A DNA stretch of 64,000 bases from Nitrospira sp. Lineage in GTDB: Bacteria > Nitrospirota > Nitrospiria > Nitrospirales > Nitrospiraceae. The stretch is taken from NCBI GenBank assembly GCA_037045225.1, contig JBAOHZ010000009.1, forward strand, positions 3,038,001-3,102,000, in the 5' to 3' direction. The position numbers and the translations under genes are program-made. Below are positions 34,341 to 47,413 of the stretch, piece after piece (position 1 is the stretch's first letter; every line of letters starts with the position of its first letter). Below the pieces are notes generated by a model. It ran no database searches. It worked only from the letters and a program-made list of their open reading frames with translations, and was not told the origin of the DNA.

Positions 34341-37300
34341 ATGTCGGAATCGACTCTTTCGGAGTTTGTCGAACGTAAAGATTTTTCTCGGATTCGCACG
34401 AGTATCGATATCCCAGATCTCATCGAAATCCAGAAACGGTCTTACGAAGAGTTCCTCCAGATGGAAGTCGAGCCGGACCGTCGCAAGGATCAAGGGTTGC
34501 AGGCGGCGTTAGCCAGCGTCTTTCCCATTACCGACTACAACAACACCGCGGCCTTGGAATTCTCTAACTACTCGTTGGGGACACCCAAGTACGACGAGCG
34601 GGAGTGCCTTGAGCAGGGCATGACGTTTGCCGTGCCGTTGAAGTTGCGTGTACGGCTGATTGTCTTCGATAAAGAGGATAAAGGGCCGAAGAAAAAAGTG
34701 TTGGATGTTCGGGAGCAGGAAGTTTATGTCGGAGAACTTCCGCTTATGACCGAGCGCGGCACCTTCCTGATCAACGGGACCGAGCGAGTGGTGGTCAGTC
34801 AGTTGCACCGCTCGCCGGGCGCGTCGTTCACGCACGACAAGGGGCGGACGCATGCCAGCGGCAAAGTCTTGTATTCTGCCCGGATCATTCCCTACCGGGG
34901 GTCATGGCTCGATTTTGAGTTTGATGCGCGGGATATTCTGTACGTTCGTATCGATCGTCGTCGGAAAATGCCGGCCACCATCCTTTTGAAGGCGTTCGGG
35001 TATAGCACGGATGATCTGTTACGAATGTATTATCCCGTGGAGGAGATTCGTGTCTCCAAGGGGAAGCTCTATCGGAAGCTTGATCCTGAAATCCATCACG
35101 GTCTGAAGTGTTCGACGGAAGTGACCGAAAAGGGCGGCAAGGATCCCATTGTTCGAGAAGGTGCGAAGTTAACGAAGGTCTTAATCGCCAAGCTGAAGGC
35201 GGCGGGGATCAAGGAAATTCCTGTCACGCCTGCCGAACTGGTGGGGCGCGCCGTGTTGACTGAGTTGGTCGACAGCGGCAAGAAACAGTCGCTGGCAGAG
35301 AAGAACCAACGACTGACGGAAGAAATCCTTGAGAAGATCCTGGATAGCGACATTGAGGAATTCAAGGTCATTTATCTGGACACGACCAATGCCACGCTGG
35401 TGATCCTTGATACGCTCGATATGGAGCGCACCGGCTCGAAAGAAGAGGCGATGGTCGAAATCTACCGCCGTCTCCGGCCAGGTGAAACCCCTTCTGTCGA
35501 AACTGCGCGAGCCCTGTTCGATAATTTGTTTTTAAGTCCGAAACGCTATGATCTGTCGCCGGTCGGGCGGCTCAAACTCAACAAAAAGCTGGGCTTGGAT
35601 TTCGCCCTCGAACAGCGGACGCTGACGGCGCAAGATATTGTTGAGGTAGTGCGGTATCTGGTGAATCTTAAGATCGGCCGGGGTGAGATCGACGACATCG
35701 ACCACTTGGGCAATCGTCGTGTGCGGTCTGTCGGTGAACTTTTGGAAAACCAGTTCCGGCTCGGCCTCGTGCGCATGGAGCGGAGCATTAAAGAGCGCAT
35801 GAATCTCCTGGATATGGAGACCGTGTTGCCGCACGACTTGATCAATGCCAAGCCCGTGGTCGCAGCGGTGAAGGAGTTTTTCAGCAGCAGTCAGCTCTCC
35901 CAGTTCATGGACCAAACGAATCCCCTTGCTGAGATCACGCACAAGCGCCGCCTGTCGGCCCTTGGCCCCGGTGGTTTGACGCGCGAGCGCGCAGGCTTCG
36001 AAGTGCGCGATGTGCATCCGTCGCACTACAGCCGCATTTGTCCGATTGAGACGCCGGAAGGTCCGAACATCGGATTGATCACATCCCTTGCCACCTATGC
36101 GCGCATCAACGAATTTGGTTTTATCGAGGCACCCTATCGGAAGGTGGTGAAGGGGCGAGTCAGTGACGAACTGGAGTATCTCTCGGCGATCGAGGGAGAC
36201 AAGTACATTATCGCCCAGGCCAATTCGAAAGTTGATACGACGGGTCGCCTCGTGTCCGAAACGGTCTCGGCGCGTTCAGCCGGGGACTTTATTACTGCGA
36301 CCCCCGACAAAATCGAATACATGGACGTGTCTCCGAAGCAGGTCGTCAGCGTCGCCACAGCGTTGGTGCCGTTCCTTGAGCATGACGACGCGAACCGTGC
36401 CTTGATGGGGTCGAACATGCAGCGGCAAGCCGTGCCTCTGTTGAAGGCTGAATCGCCGTTGGTCGGCACCGGCATGGAAGCGGTGGTTGCGCGTGACTCG
36501 GGGTATGTCGTGCAGGCCAAACGTGAAGGTGTGGTGGAAAGCGTTGATGCCACCCGGATTGTGGTGCGGGCGGATGCCAAAGAAGGCCGCAAGCGAAACG
36601 ATTCCGGTCTTGATGTATACGAGATGATCAAGTTCCAGCGATCGAACCAGAACACCTGCATTACGCAGACGCCGGTGGTTCGGATCGGCGAGCCCGTCAA
36701 GCGAGGGCAGGTGTTGGCCGATGGACCGGCTATCGACCACGGCGAGTTGGCACTCGGCAAGAATGTGCTCGTCGCGTTCATGCCCTGGGGTGGATACAAC
36801 TTTGAAGACGCGATTTTGTTGAGCGAAAAGCTCGTTCGAGAAGACGCCTTCACGTCCATCCATATTGAAGAGTTCGAGGTGGAAGCGCGCGATACCAAGT
36901 TGGGCAAGGAGGACATTACTCGCGACATTCCGAATGTCGGCGAAGAAGCGCTCCGTGATCTCGATGAGAGCGGCATCATCCGGATCGGTGCCGAAGTGAA
37001 GCCTGGCGACATTCTCGTCGGGAAGGTGACGCCGAAGGGTGAAACCCAGCTGACGCCGGAAGAAAAACTGTTGCGCGCGATCTTCGGTGAAAAGGCCGGT
37101 GACGTGAAGGATACGTCTCTCACGGTCCCGCCGGGCGTGGAAGGTATCGTCGTCGATGTGAAGATCTTCTCCCGCAAGGGCCTGGATAAGGATGAGCGCT
37201 CCAAGAGTATTGAGAGCGAAGATCACATGAAGTTGCAGCGCGACCACCAGGAAGAGCTGCGTATCATTGAAGATGAAAAGACCAAGAAGGTCCGTAAGCT

Positions 37301-38300
37301 GTTGCTCGGAAAAGTCGTCGGTAGGGATCTGATGGATCCTGAGACGGGCGACGTGATTCTCAAGAAAAAGGGCAAGCTCACTGCGGAAATTCTGAAGCGG
37401 TTGCCGGACGACATGGTGCGCCACATCATTCTCAGTGATCCTGATGAGCAGAAGGAGCTTGAGGATGTTGAGCGTCGCGCTAAGGAGCAGATTGAAATCC
37501 TGCAGACGCTGTACGACGAAAAAGTCGGGCGGCTGAGACGGGGGGATGAGCTTCCGCCGGGTGTGATCAAGTTGGTGAAGGTCTACATCGCGATGAAGCG
37601 GAAGATCCAGGTCGGTGACAAGATGGCCGGACGCCACGGGAATAAGGGTGTCGTGTCTCGCGTGCTGCCGGAAGAGGATATGCCGTATCTTCCGGACGGA
37701 ACGCCGGTTGAAATCGTGCTGAATCCGTTGGGTGTGCCGTCTCGTATGAACGTGGGGCAGATTCTGGAAACGCACTTGGGCTGGGCTGCCAGAGCATTGG
37801 GCATTAAGGTCGCTAGTCCTGTGTTCGACGGAGCCTCTGAGAAGGAGATCAAGGAGCTTCTCAAGAAAGCAAAATTGTCTCCCAGTGGTCAAACGATGTT
37901 GATGGACGGGCGAACCGGTGAATCCTTCAGCAGTCCCGTGACCGTCGGATATATGTACGTGTTGAAGCTCCACCACCTGGTGGACGATAAAATTCACGCC
38001 CGGTCGATTGGTCCATATTCCCTTGTGACGCAACAGCCACTCGGAGGAAAGGCGCAGTTCGGTGGTCAGCGTTTGGGAGAGATGGAAGTTTGGGCGCTTC
38101 AGGCCTATGGGGCCGCGTCCATTCTTCAAGAATTCCTGACCGTCAAGTCGGACGACGTGCCGGGCCGGTCTCGTATGTATGAGGCCATTGTGAAGGGCGA
38201 GCCGTTCCTGGAGCCTGGATTGCCGGAATCGTTCAACGTGTTAGTCAAAGAGCTGCAAAGTCTTGGGCTCGATGTCGAGCTGGTCAAATCAAAGGACTGA
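34341..38300 (+). CDS. rpoB: RNA polymerase beta subunit
   Basis: A 1319-residue catalytic-core subunit. The rifampicin region (about residues 515-540) reads SSQLSQFMDQTNPLAEITHK followed by RRLSALGPGG; the key Asp, His and Ser are the sensitive-type residues. The conserved GERA-like RERAGFEVRDVHPSHYSRIC, the active-site GGYNFEDAILLSEKLV and the C-terminal LGGKAQFGGQRLGEMEVWAL are present. 82 bases after the rplL stop and 84 bases before rpoC. Confidence 0.99.
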   Translation: MSESTLSEFVERKDFSRIRTSIDIPDLIEIQKRSYEEFLQMEVEPDRRKDQGLQAALASVFPITDYNNTAALEFSNYSLGTPKYDERECLEQGMTFAVPLKLRVRLIVFDKEDKGPKKKVLDVREQEVYVGELPLMTERGTFLINGTERVVVSQLHRSPGASFTHDKGRTHASGKVLYSARIIPYRGSWLDFEFDARDILYVRIDRRRKMPATILLKAFGYSTDDLLRMYYPVEEIRVSKGKLYRKLDPEIHHGLKCSTEVTEKGGKDPIVREGAKLTKVLIAKLKAAGIKEIPVTPAELVGRAVLTELVDSGKKQSLAEKNQRLTEEILEKILDSDIEEFKVIYLDTTNATLVILDTLDMERTGSKEEAMVEIYRRLRPGETPSVETARALFDNLFLSPKRYDLSPVGRLKLNKKLGLDFALEQRTLTAQDIVEVVRYLVNLKIGRGEIDDIDHLGNRRVRSVGELLENQFRLGLVRMERSIKERMNLLDMETVLPHDLINAKPVVAAVKEFFSSSQLSQFMDQTNPLAEITHKRRLSALGPGGLTRERAGFEVRDVHPSHYSRICPIETPEGPNIGLITSLATYARINEFGFIEAPYRKVVKGRVSDELEYLSAIEGDKYIIAQANSKVDTTGRLVSETVSARSAGDFITATPDKIEYMDVSPKQVVSVATALVPFLEHDDANRALMGSNMQRQAVPLLKAESPLVGTGMEAVVARDSGYVVQAKREGVVESVDATRIVVRADAKEGRKRNDSGLDVYEMIKFQRSNQNTCITQTPVVRIGEPVKRGQVLADGPAIDHGELALGKNVLVAFMPWGGYNFEDAILLSEKLVREDAFTSIHIEEFEVEARDTKLGKEDITRDIPNVGEEALRDLDESGIIRIGAEVKPGDILVGKVTPKGETQLTPEEKLLRAIFGEKAGDVKDTSLTVPPGVEGIVVDVKIFSRKGLDKDERSKSIESEDHMKLQRDHQEELRIIEDEKTKKVRKLLLGKVVGRDLMDPETGDVILKKKGKLTAEILKRLPDDMVRHIILSDPDEQKELEDVERRAKEQIEILQTLYDEKVGRLRRGDELPPGVIKLVKVYIAMKRKIQVGDKMAGRHGNKGVVSRVLPEEDMPYLPDGTPVEIVLNPLGVPSRMNVGQILETHLGWAARALGIKVASPVFDGASEKEIKELLKKAKLSPSGQTMLMDGRTGESFSSPVTVGYMYVLKLHHLVDDKIHARSIGPYSLVTQQPLGGKAQFGGQRLGEMEVWALQAYGAASILQEFLTVKSDDVPGRSRMYEAIVKGEPFLEPGLPESFNVLVKELQSLGLDVELVKSKD

Positions 38301-38384
38301 TTCTAGTGCTGAGTCTTGAGAGCGGACGTCAGATAGCTCACCACTCAGAACTGCGCTCAGGCGACCGTTAAGGAGGGATCAACC

Positions 38385-41300
38385 TTGGAAGGTGTATACA
38401 CATTATTCGAAAAACCGCGTGACTCGGTGTCGTTCGACTCGATGCGGATTCGCATTGCGTCGCCCGAAAAAATCCGGTCGTGGTCTTATGGTGAAGTCAA
38501 GAAGCCCGAGACGATCAACTATCGATCGTTCAAGCCTGAGAAGGACGGGTTGTTCTGCGCAAAAATTTTCGGGCCGATTAAGGACTGGGAGTGCAATTGC
38601 GGCAAATATAAGCGGATGAAGCACCGCGGCATCGTCTGCGACAAGTGTGGCGTGGAAGTCATCCAGTCTAAGGTCCGCCGTGAACGGATGGGCCATATCG
38701 AGCTGGCGGCGCCGGTCGCGCACATCTGGTTCCTGAAAGGCGTGCCGAGCCGGATCGGCACGTTGCTCGACATGAGCCTCAAGCAGCTCGAAAAGATTTT
38801 GTATTTCGAGAGTTACGTCATGGTCGATCCCGGCTCGACCAGCATGAGCGAGCAAGAGTTGGTCTCGGAGGAGCAACTACGGTCATTGCAGTCGGAGTAT
38901 GGAAGCGGCGCGTTCAAGGTCGGCATTGGCGCTGAGGCGATCCGTGAACTTCTCCGGAAGGTGGATATCAATACGCAGTGGGACGAATTGCATGTGAAGG
39001 CGAAGGCTTCGGCTTCCGCCGCGCTCAAGAAAAAGTATGCCAAGCGTTTGAAGGTCTTGGAAGCGTTCCGCCGCTCCGGGAATAAGCCGGAATGGATGAT
39101 TATGGACGTCATCCCGGTGCTGCCGCCTGAATTGCGCCCGCTCGTCCCGCTGGACGGAGGCCGCTTTGCGACGTCAGACCTCAACGATCTCTACCGGCGT
39201 GTGATCAACCGGAACAATCGCTTGAAGCGCTTGATCGAGCTGAAGGCCCCTGGCGTCATCATTCGTAACGAAATGCGGATGTTGCAAGAGGCGGTGGACG
39301 CGCTGTTTGATAACGGCCGTCGGGGCCGGGCGATTCGTGGGCCAAACAAGCGCCCACTGAAGTCGTTGAGCGACATGCTCAAGGGTAAACAGGGTCGATT
39401 CCGGCAAAACCTGTTGGGGAAACGTGTGGACTACTCAGGCCGAACCGTTATCGTCGTCGGCCCGGAGTTGCGTTTGCACCAGTGTGGTTTGCCCAAGAAA
39501 ATGGCCCTGGAATTGTTCAAGCCGTTTATCTTCCACAAGTTGGAAGAGCGTGGCGCGGCCACGACCATCAAGAGTGCCAAACGGTTGGTCGAAAAAGAGC
39601 GCCCGGAAGTGTGGGACGTGCTCGATGAGGTCATCAGGGAGCACCCGGTGTTGCTCAATCGCGCCCCGACCCTGCACCGACTGGGTATTCAGGCTTTTGA
39701 TCCGGTCCTGGTCGAAGGTAAAGCGATCCGGCTTCATCCGCTCGTCTGCGCGGCGTTCAACGCCGACTTCGACGGAGACCAAATGGCGGTCCACGTGCCG
39801 TTGTCCGTGGAGGCACAGGTCGAAGCGCGTGTGCTGATGATGTCGATCAACAACATTCTGTCTCCGGCTAACGGGAAACCGATTGCCGTTCCTTCTCAGG
39901 ACATGGTGCTGGGTTGTTACTGGTTGACCAAGGAGCGGGTCGGCGCGAAGGGTGAAGGTAAGTTGTTCGGCTCACCCGAAGAGGCACGCATTGCGTATGA
40001 TGCGGGCGCCCTGGACGAGCACGCCCGGATTAAGGTTCGAGTCAACGGCGCGATGGTCCAGACCACTGCGGGTCGCGTCATCCTGGCAGAAATTCTGCCT
40101 CCGATGATGCCGTTCGCCGACGCCAATAAGCTGATGACCAAGAAGGAAATGTCGAAACTCATCGACGCGGTCTATCGGCAAGCGGGACATCGCGAGACGG
40201 TCACCTTCCTGGATAAGATCAAGGATCTCGGCTTCCACTACGCAACCCGAGCCGGGATGTCCATTTGTATCGATAACATGCATATTCCGTCTCGTAAGGA
40301 AGACCTGATCGGGAAGGCTCAGCATGAAGTCAATGAAATCGAAAAGCAGTATTCCGAGGGTTTGATCACCAACGGTGAGCGATACAACAAGGTCATCGAC
40401 ATTTGGGCGCACGTTACCGAGCAGGTCGCCAATGAAATGATGAAGGAGTTGGGCGCCGGAGGCGATCCTGCGAAGATCGAGTCCTTCAATCCGATCTTCA
40501 TGATGGCCGACTCGGGTGCGAGAGGTAGTTCGCAGCAGATTCGTCAGCTCGGCGGTATGCGCGGATTGATGGCGAAGCCTTCCGGTGAAATCATCGAGAC
40601 TCCGATCACGGCCAATTTCCGTGAAGGGCTGACGGTGTTGCAATATTTCATCTCGACGCACGGCGCGCGAAAAGGTCTGGCCGACACCGCGCTGAAAACG
40701 GCCAACTCTGGCTATCTGACGCGTCGATTAGTTGACATCGCTCAGGACGTCATCGTGACCGAAGAAGATTGCGGCACGACGGACGGGATTTTGGTCAGTG
40801 CACTGCTGGAGGGCGGAGAAATCATTCAGCCATTGGAAGAGCGTCTCCTTGGACGTCTCGCCGGCGAAGACATCCGCGATCCAGTCACGGGCGAGATCAT
40901 TGTTTCTTTCAACGAAGAAATCGACGAAGAGCAGGCGAAGGCTGTGGTAGAGGCCGGTGTTGATCGGGTCAAGATTCGATCAGTGCTCACTTGCCAGTCA
41001 GCTCGTGGCGTGTGTCGGCTTTGTTATGGGCGTGATCTGTCGCGTGGACGATTGGTTGAAAAGGGCGAGCCCGTCGGCGTCATCGCCGCACAATCCATCG
41101 GTGAGCCTGGCACTCAGTTGACGATGCGTACCTTCCATATCGGTGGTACGGCCAGTAAAGTGGTCGAACAGACGGTGTTGGAGGCCAAGCACGCGGGGCA
41201 TCTGAAATACATGAGCTTGGATGCGAAGAAAAATGCCGATGTGCATAATGCCGGCATTGCGGTTCGGAACAAAGAGGGCGAGTGGGTTGTTATGAACCGC

Positions 41301-42575
41301 AACGCAAAAATCGCTATCGTCGACGACAGCGGTCGGGAACGTGAGAAGTATCCCGTTGTCTATGGCGCCAAAATCAAGGTGAAGGACGGCGATCGAGTTG
41401 AGGTTGCTCAGAAGTTGGTCGAGTGGGATCCCTATTCGTTAACCATCCTGACGGAGACGGGCGGAAAGGTTGCCTACGGCGACATTCTGGAAGGCGTCAC
41501 CATGAAGGAAGAGTTCGACGAAGTGACCGGACTGTCACGCAAGGTGATCATCGAGCAGAGCGGGGCCACGCTTCGACCGCGCGTATCGATCAAGGATGAT
41601 AGTGGAAAGACGGCCAAAGTTTCTGGGTCTGGCGGCGCGCCGGTTGCCCGATATCTTTTGCCGGTCGGGGCTCACATTTTCGTTGAGAAGGGTGCCATGG
41701 TGCATCCCGGTGACGTTCTAGCCAAGATTCCGCGTGAAACGACCAAGACCAAAGACATCACTGGAGGTCTCCCGCGGGTTGCTGAACTGTTCGAGGCCCG
41801 CAAGCCTAAGGAGCAGGCGGTAATCAGTGAGATCGACGGAGAAGTGTCGTATGGCGGGTTTGTGAAGGGTATGCGCAAGGTCCTGGTCGACAATAAAATG
41901 GGCGATGTCAAAGAGTATTTCATCCCCAAGGGGAAGCACGTCAACGTGCACGAGGGGGACTGGGTTCGGGCCGGTGAGCCCCTCATGGACGGTTCTGCCA
42001 ACCCTCACGACATCCTGGATGTATTGGGGCCGAAGGAGCTGCAGAAATACCTGGTCGACGAAGTGCAAGACGTCTATCGCTTGCAGGGTGTGTCGATCAA
42101 CGACAAACATATCGAGATCATTGTTCGGCAAATGCTGCGGAAGGTCAGGATTGAGGATCCAGGAGATACATCCTTCTTGCCTGGTAGCCAGGTAAGCAAG
42201 GGCCTTTTCGATGTGGAGAACCAGCGGGTGCTCGAGAAGGACGGGAAACCAGCACTCGGAAAGCCGGTCCTGCTGGGCATCACCAAGGCTGCGTTGACCA
42301 CGGATAGCTTCATCTCTGCCGCGTCGTTCCAGGAGACGACCCGTGTATTGACTGAAGCTGCCATCAATGGACGCGAGGACAACCTCCTCGGGTTGAAGGA
42401 AAACGTGATCGTGGGACGACTCATTCCTGCCGGTAGTGGCTTTGAAGAGTATCGGGAGACCTTTGTGGCCAGTGCCAAGGCTCCTGGTGAGCTATCGGGA
42501 GGACAGCCGTTACCGGTGGCCGTTGGTCAGTCTGCGGGTGGTTCAGCAGATACGCCAACCGAAAATAATGGATGA
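38385..42575 (+). CDS. rpoC: RNA polymerase beta' subunit
   Basis: A 1396-residue subunit. The N-terminal zinc site is CNCGKYKRMKHRGIVCDKC (about 70-88), the catalytic magnesium loop is NADFDGDQMAVHVP (about 459), and the second zinc site includes CQSARGVCRLCYG (about 868). The bridge-helix and trigger-loop region is present (GEPGTQLTMRTFHIGGTASK). The start codon is TTG at 38385 with AAGGAGG eight bases before it. This rare start, together with the strong site, is the only good choice, because the protein begins LEGVYTLFEKPRDSVSFDSM there. Confidence 0.98.
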   Translation: MEGVYTLFEKPRDSVSFDSMRIRIASPEKIRSWSYGEVKKPETINYRSFKPEKDGLFCAKIFGPIKDWECNCGKYKRMKHRGIVCDKCGVEVIQSKVRRERMGHIELAAPVAHIWFLKGVPSRIGTLLDMSLKQLEKILYFESYVMVDPGSTSMSEQELVSEEQLRSLQSEYGSGAFKVGIGAEAIRELLRKVDINTQWDELHVKAKASASAALKKKYAKRLKVLEAFRRSGNKPEWMIMDVIPVLPPELRPLVPLDGGRFATSDLNDLYRRVINRNNRLKRLIELKAPGVIIRNEMRMLQEAVDALFDNGRRGRAIRGPNKRPLKSLSDMLKGKQGRFRQNLLGKRVDYSGRTVIVVGPELRLHQCGLPKKMALELFKPFIFHKLEERGAATTIKSAKRLVEKERPEVWDVLDEVIREHPVLLNRAPTLHRLGIQAFDPVLVEGKAIRLHPLVCAAFNADFDGDQMAVHVPLSVEAQVEARVLMMSINNILSPANGKPIAVPSQDMVLGCYWLTKERVGAKGEGKLFGSPEEARIAYDAGALDEHARIKVRVNGAMVQTTAGRVILAEILPPMMPFADANKLMTKKEMSKLIDAVYRQAGHRETVTFLDKIKDLGFHYATRAGMSICIDNMHIPSRKEDLIGKAQHEVNEIEKQYSEGLITNGERYNKVIDIWAHVTEQVANEMMKELGAGGDPAKIESFNPIFMMADSGARGSSQQIRQLGGMRGLMAKPSGEIIETPITANFREGLTVLQYFISTHGARKGLADTALKTANSGYLTRRLVDIAQDVIVTEEDCGTTDGILVSALLEGGEIIQPLEERLLGRLAGEDIRDPVTGEIIVSFNEEIDEEQAKAVVEAGVDRVKIRSVLTCQSARGVCRLCYGRDLSRGRLVEKGEPVGVIAAQSIGEPGTQLTMRTFHIGGTASKVVEQTVLEAKHAGHLKYMSLDAKKNADVHNAGIAVRNKEGEWVVMNRNAKIAIVDDSGREREKYPVVYGAKIKVKDGDRVEVAQKLVEWDPYSLTILTETGGKVAYGDILEGVTMKEEFDEVTGLSRKVIIEQSGATLRPRVSIKDDSGKTAKVSGSGGAPVARYLLPVGAHIFVEKGAMVHPGDVLAKIPRETTKTKDITGGLPRVAELFEARKPKEQAVISEIDGEVSYGGFVKGMRKVLVDNKMGDVKEYFIPKGKHVNVHEGDWVRAGEPLMDGSANPHDILDVLGPKELQKYLVDEVQDVYRLQGVSINDKHIEIIVRQMLRKVRIEDPGDTSFLPGSQVSKGLFDVENQRVLEKDGKPALGKPVLLGITKAALTTDSFISAASFQETTRVLTEAAINGREDNLLGLKENVIVGRLIPAGSGFEEYRETFVASAKAPGELSGGQPLPVAVGQSAGGSADTPTENNG

Positions 42576-42592
42576 AAAGAAAAAGAACATTC

Positions 42593-42621
42593 TTGACATA
42601 AGTAGGTCACATCTCTATAAT
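42593..42621 (+). promoter_or_regulatory. Consensus sigma70 promoter of the str operon
   Basis: TTGACA (42593-42598), exactly 17 bases, TATAAT (42616-42621): both boxes are perfect. It begins 18 bases after the rpoC stop and 64 bases before the rpsL ATG, so it gives rpsL-rpsG-fusA-tuf2 and probably the genes after them a very strong start of their own. Confidence 0.88.
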
Positions 42622-42684
42622 CCGACGGCTTCGCTCACGAATGTTTTCTGAGCAAACGTTTGTTTTTCAAGAAAGAGTACGTGC

Positions 42685-43056
42685 ATGCCAACGATTAATC
42701 AGCTGGTTCGAAAAGGCAGGACGCTCGTTAAGTCAAAGACGAAGAGTCCTGCGCTCAAGCGCTGTCCTCAGAAGCGCGGTGTCTGTCTTCGTGTCTACAC
42801 CACGACCCCGAAAAAGCCGAACTCGGCGCTACGAAAAGTGGCTCGTGTTCGTTTGACGAATGGGATGGAGGTTACGACCTATATCCCGGGTGTGGGGCAC
42901 AATCTTCAGGAGCACTCGATTGTGTTGGTTCGTGGCGGTCGCGTGAAGGACTTGCCTGGTGTGCGTTATCACATCGTTCGTGGTTCCCTCGACGCCGTTG
43001 GCGTCGCCGATCGGAAGCAGGCGCGTTCAAAGTATGGAGCGAAGCGTCCCAAGTAG
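42685..43056 (+). CDS. rpsL: Ribosomal protein S12
   Basis: A 123-residue decoding-centre protein. The conserved TTTPKKPNSALRKVARVRLT and RGGRVKDLPGVRYHIVRG segments carry the Lys residues whose change gives streptomycin resistance; both are wild type. First gene of the str operon, 64 bases after a perfect sigma70 promoter. Confidence 0.99.
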   Translation: MPTINQLVRKGRTLVKSKTKSPALKRCPQKRGVCLRVYTTTPKKPNSALRKVARVRLTNGMEVTTYIPGVGHNLQEHSIVLVRGGRVKDLPGVRYHIVRGSLDAVGVADRKQARSKYGAKRPK

Positions 43057-43117
43057 TAAGTGATTATCTCGCCGCGCATATGCGTGGCGAAAACCGATTT
43101 CATTTTATAGGACAACG

Positions 43118-43591
43118 ATGCCACGCGGACAATTTTTTGGTCACCGAGAAGCGCAGCCAGATTCGAAATATCGTGACAAGCTCGTTGGGAAGTTCCTGAA
43201 CGTCCTGATGGGTGGTGGGAAAAAGAGTACGGCTGAGCGGATCTGCTACGGGGCCTTTGATGTGATTCAGGAGAAGACTAACGGCGGCGATCCGATGAAG
43301 GTCTTCAAGTCGGCCATCGATAATGTGAAGCCGGTGGTGGAGGTGAAGTCTCGTCGGGTTGGTGGGGCTTCGTATCAGGTTCCTGTCGAGATACGTCCCT
43401 CTCGTCGAGTGTCGTTGGCTTTGCGGTGGATCACGGAGTATTCCCGGTCTCGTGGTGGGAAGAGTATGCGGGATAGGCTTGCGGCTGAATTGTTGGATGC
43501 CTCCAATAATACTGGCGCTTCGGTAAAGAAGCGCGAAGACGTTCATCGAATGGCTGAGGCTAATAAAGCTTTCGCCCATTATCGTTGGTAG
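43118..43591 (+). CDS. rpsG: Ribosomal protein S7
   Basis: A 157-residue protein that starts assembly of the 30S head. Typical blocks are DSKYRDKLVGKFLNVLMGGG, RVGGASYQVPVEIRPSRRVS and the C-terminal KKREDVHRMAEANKAFAHYR. The first residues (PRGQFFGHREAQP) are the usual basic, rRNA-contacting tail. 61 bases after rpsL. Confidence 0.99.
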   Translation: MPRGQFFGHREAQPDSKYRDKLVGKFLNVLMGGGKKSTAERICYGAFDVIQEKTNGGDPMKVFKSAIDNVKPVVEVKSRRVGGASYQVPVEIRPSRRVSLALRWITEYSRSRGGKSMRDRLAAELLDASNNTGASVKKREDVHRMAEANKAFAHYRW

Positions 43592-43698
43592 TGTCGTGCT
43601 GCTGATGAGCCGAGCTGCAAGGTAGTTGGGTCGAATTCGGCCTTGCGGTCAAAGGTTTCCGGCTCGGATGGCGGCACGTTTGTTTTTCTGGGGGAGTT

Positions 43699-45780
<2,082 letters not shown>

Positions 45781-45814
45781 GGGTTCTGGGTCTGTGAACT
45801 AGGGAGGACTGGGG

Positions 45815-47020
<1,206 letters not shown>

Positions 47021-47060
47021 TGATGTCCCGGTCCGTTGGCCGGCATGTGAGGAGTTGAGC

Positions 47061-47372
47061 GTGAAAGTCGATCAAAGAATTCGTATCAGGTTGCGCGGGT
47101 TTGATTATCGCGTGCTTGATCAGTCGGTAGTCGAGATCGTTGAGACGGTGCGTCGGAGTGGTGCCCGGGTTGTCGGTCCCATCCCTTTGCCGACACGAAT
47201 CGAGAAGTTTACGGTGCAGCGCTCAACTCACGTTGATAAGAAGTCTCGTGAGCAATTTGAGATCCGCACTCACAAGCGACTGTTGGATATCATGGAGCCG
47301 ACGCCGGAAACTATGGATTCGTTGATGAAGTTGAATTTGGCGGCCGGCGTGGATGTGGAGATTAAGCTCTGA
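47061..47372 (+). CDS. rpsJ: Ribosomal protein S10 (NusE)
   Basis: A 103-residue 30S protein that also joins NusB in antitermination. It starts KVDQRIRIRLRGFDYRVLDQ and has VVGPIPLPTRIEKFTVQRST, HVDKKSREQFEIRTHKRLLD and VDVEIKL at the end. The start is GTG at 47061: TGAGGAG lies seven bases before it, whereas the TTG at 47055 has no spacing. First gene of the S10 operon, fused here to the str operon without a visible terminator. Confidence 0.97.
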   Translation: MKVDQRIRIRLRGFDYRVLDQSVVEIVETVRRSGARVVGPIPLPTRIEKFTVQRSTHVDKKSREQFEIRTHKRLLDIMEPTPETMDSLMKLNLAAGVDVEIKL

Positions 47373-47413
47373 CGATCGGCCTGGCCGATCTCGTGTGAGC
47401 TGACAGGAAGACG

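Noticed and set aside
36000..36060. Possible rifampicin-resistance changes in rpoB
   Set aside because: The residues that matter most (Asp, His and Ser of the cluster) are wild type; the Thr, Ala and Leu differences nearby are common natural variants.
36276..38129. 617-codon minus-strand frame opposite rpoB
   Set aside because: Shadow frame of a GC-rich essential gene; low-complexity His/Leu/Arg composition and no start signal.
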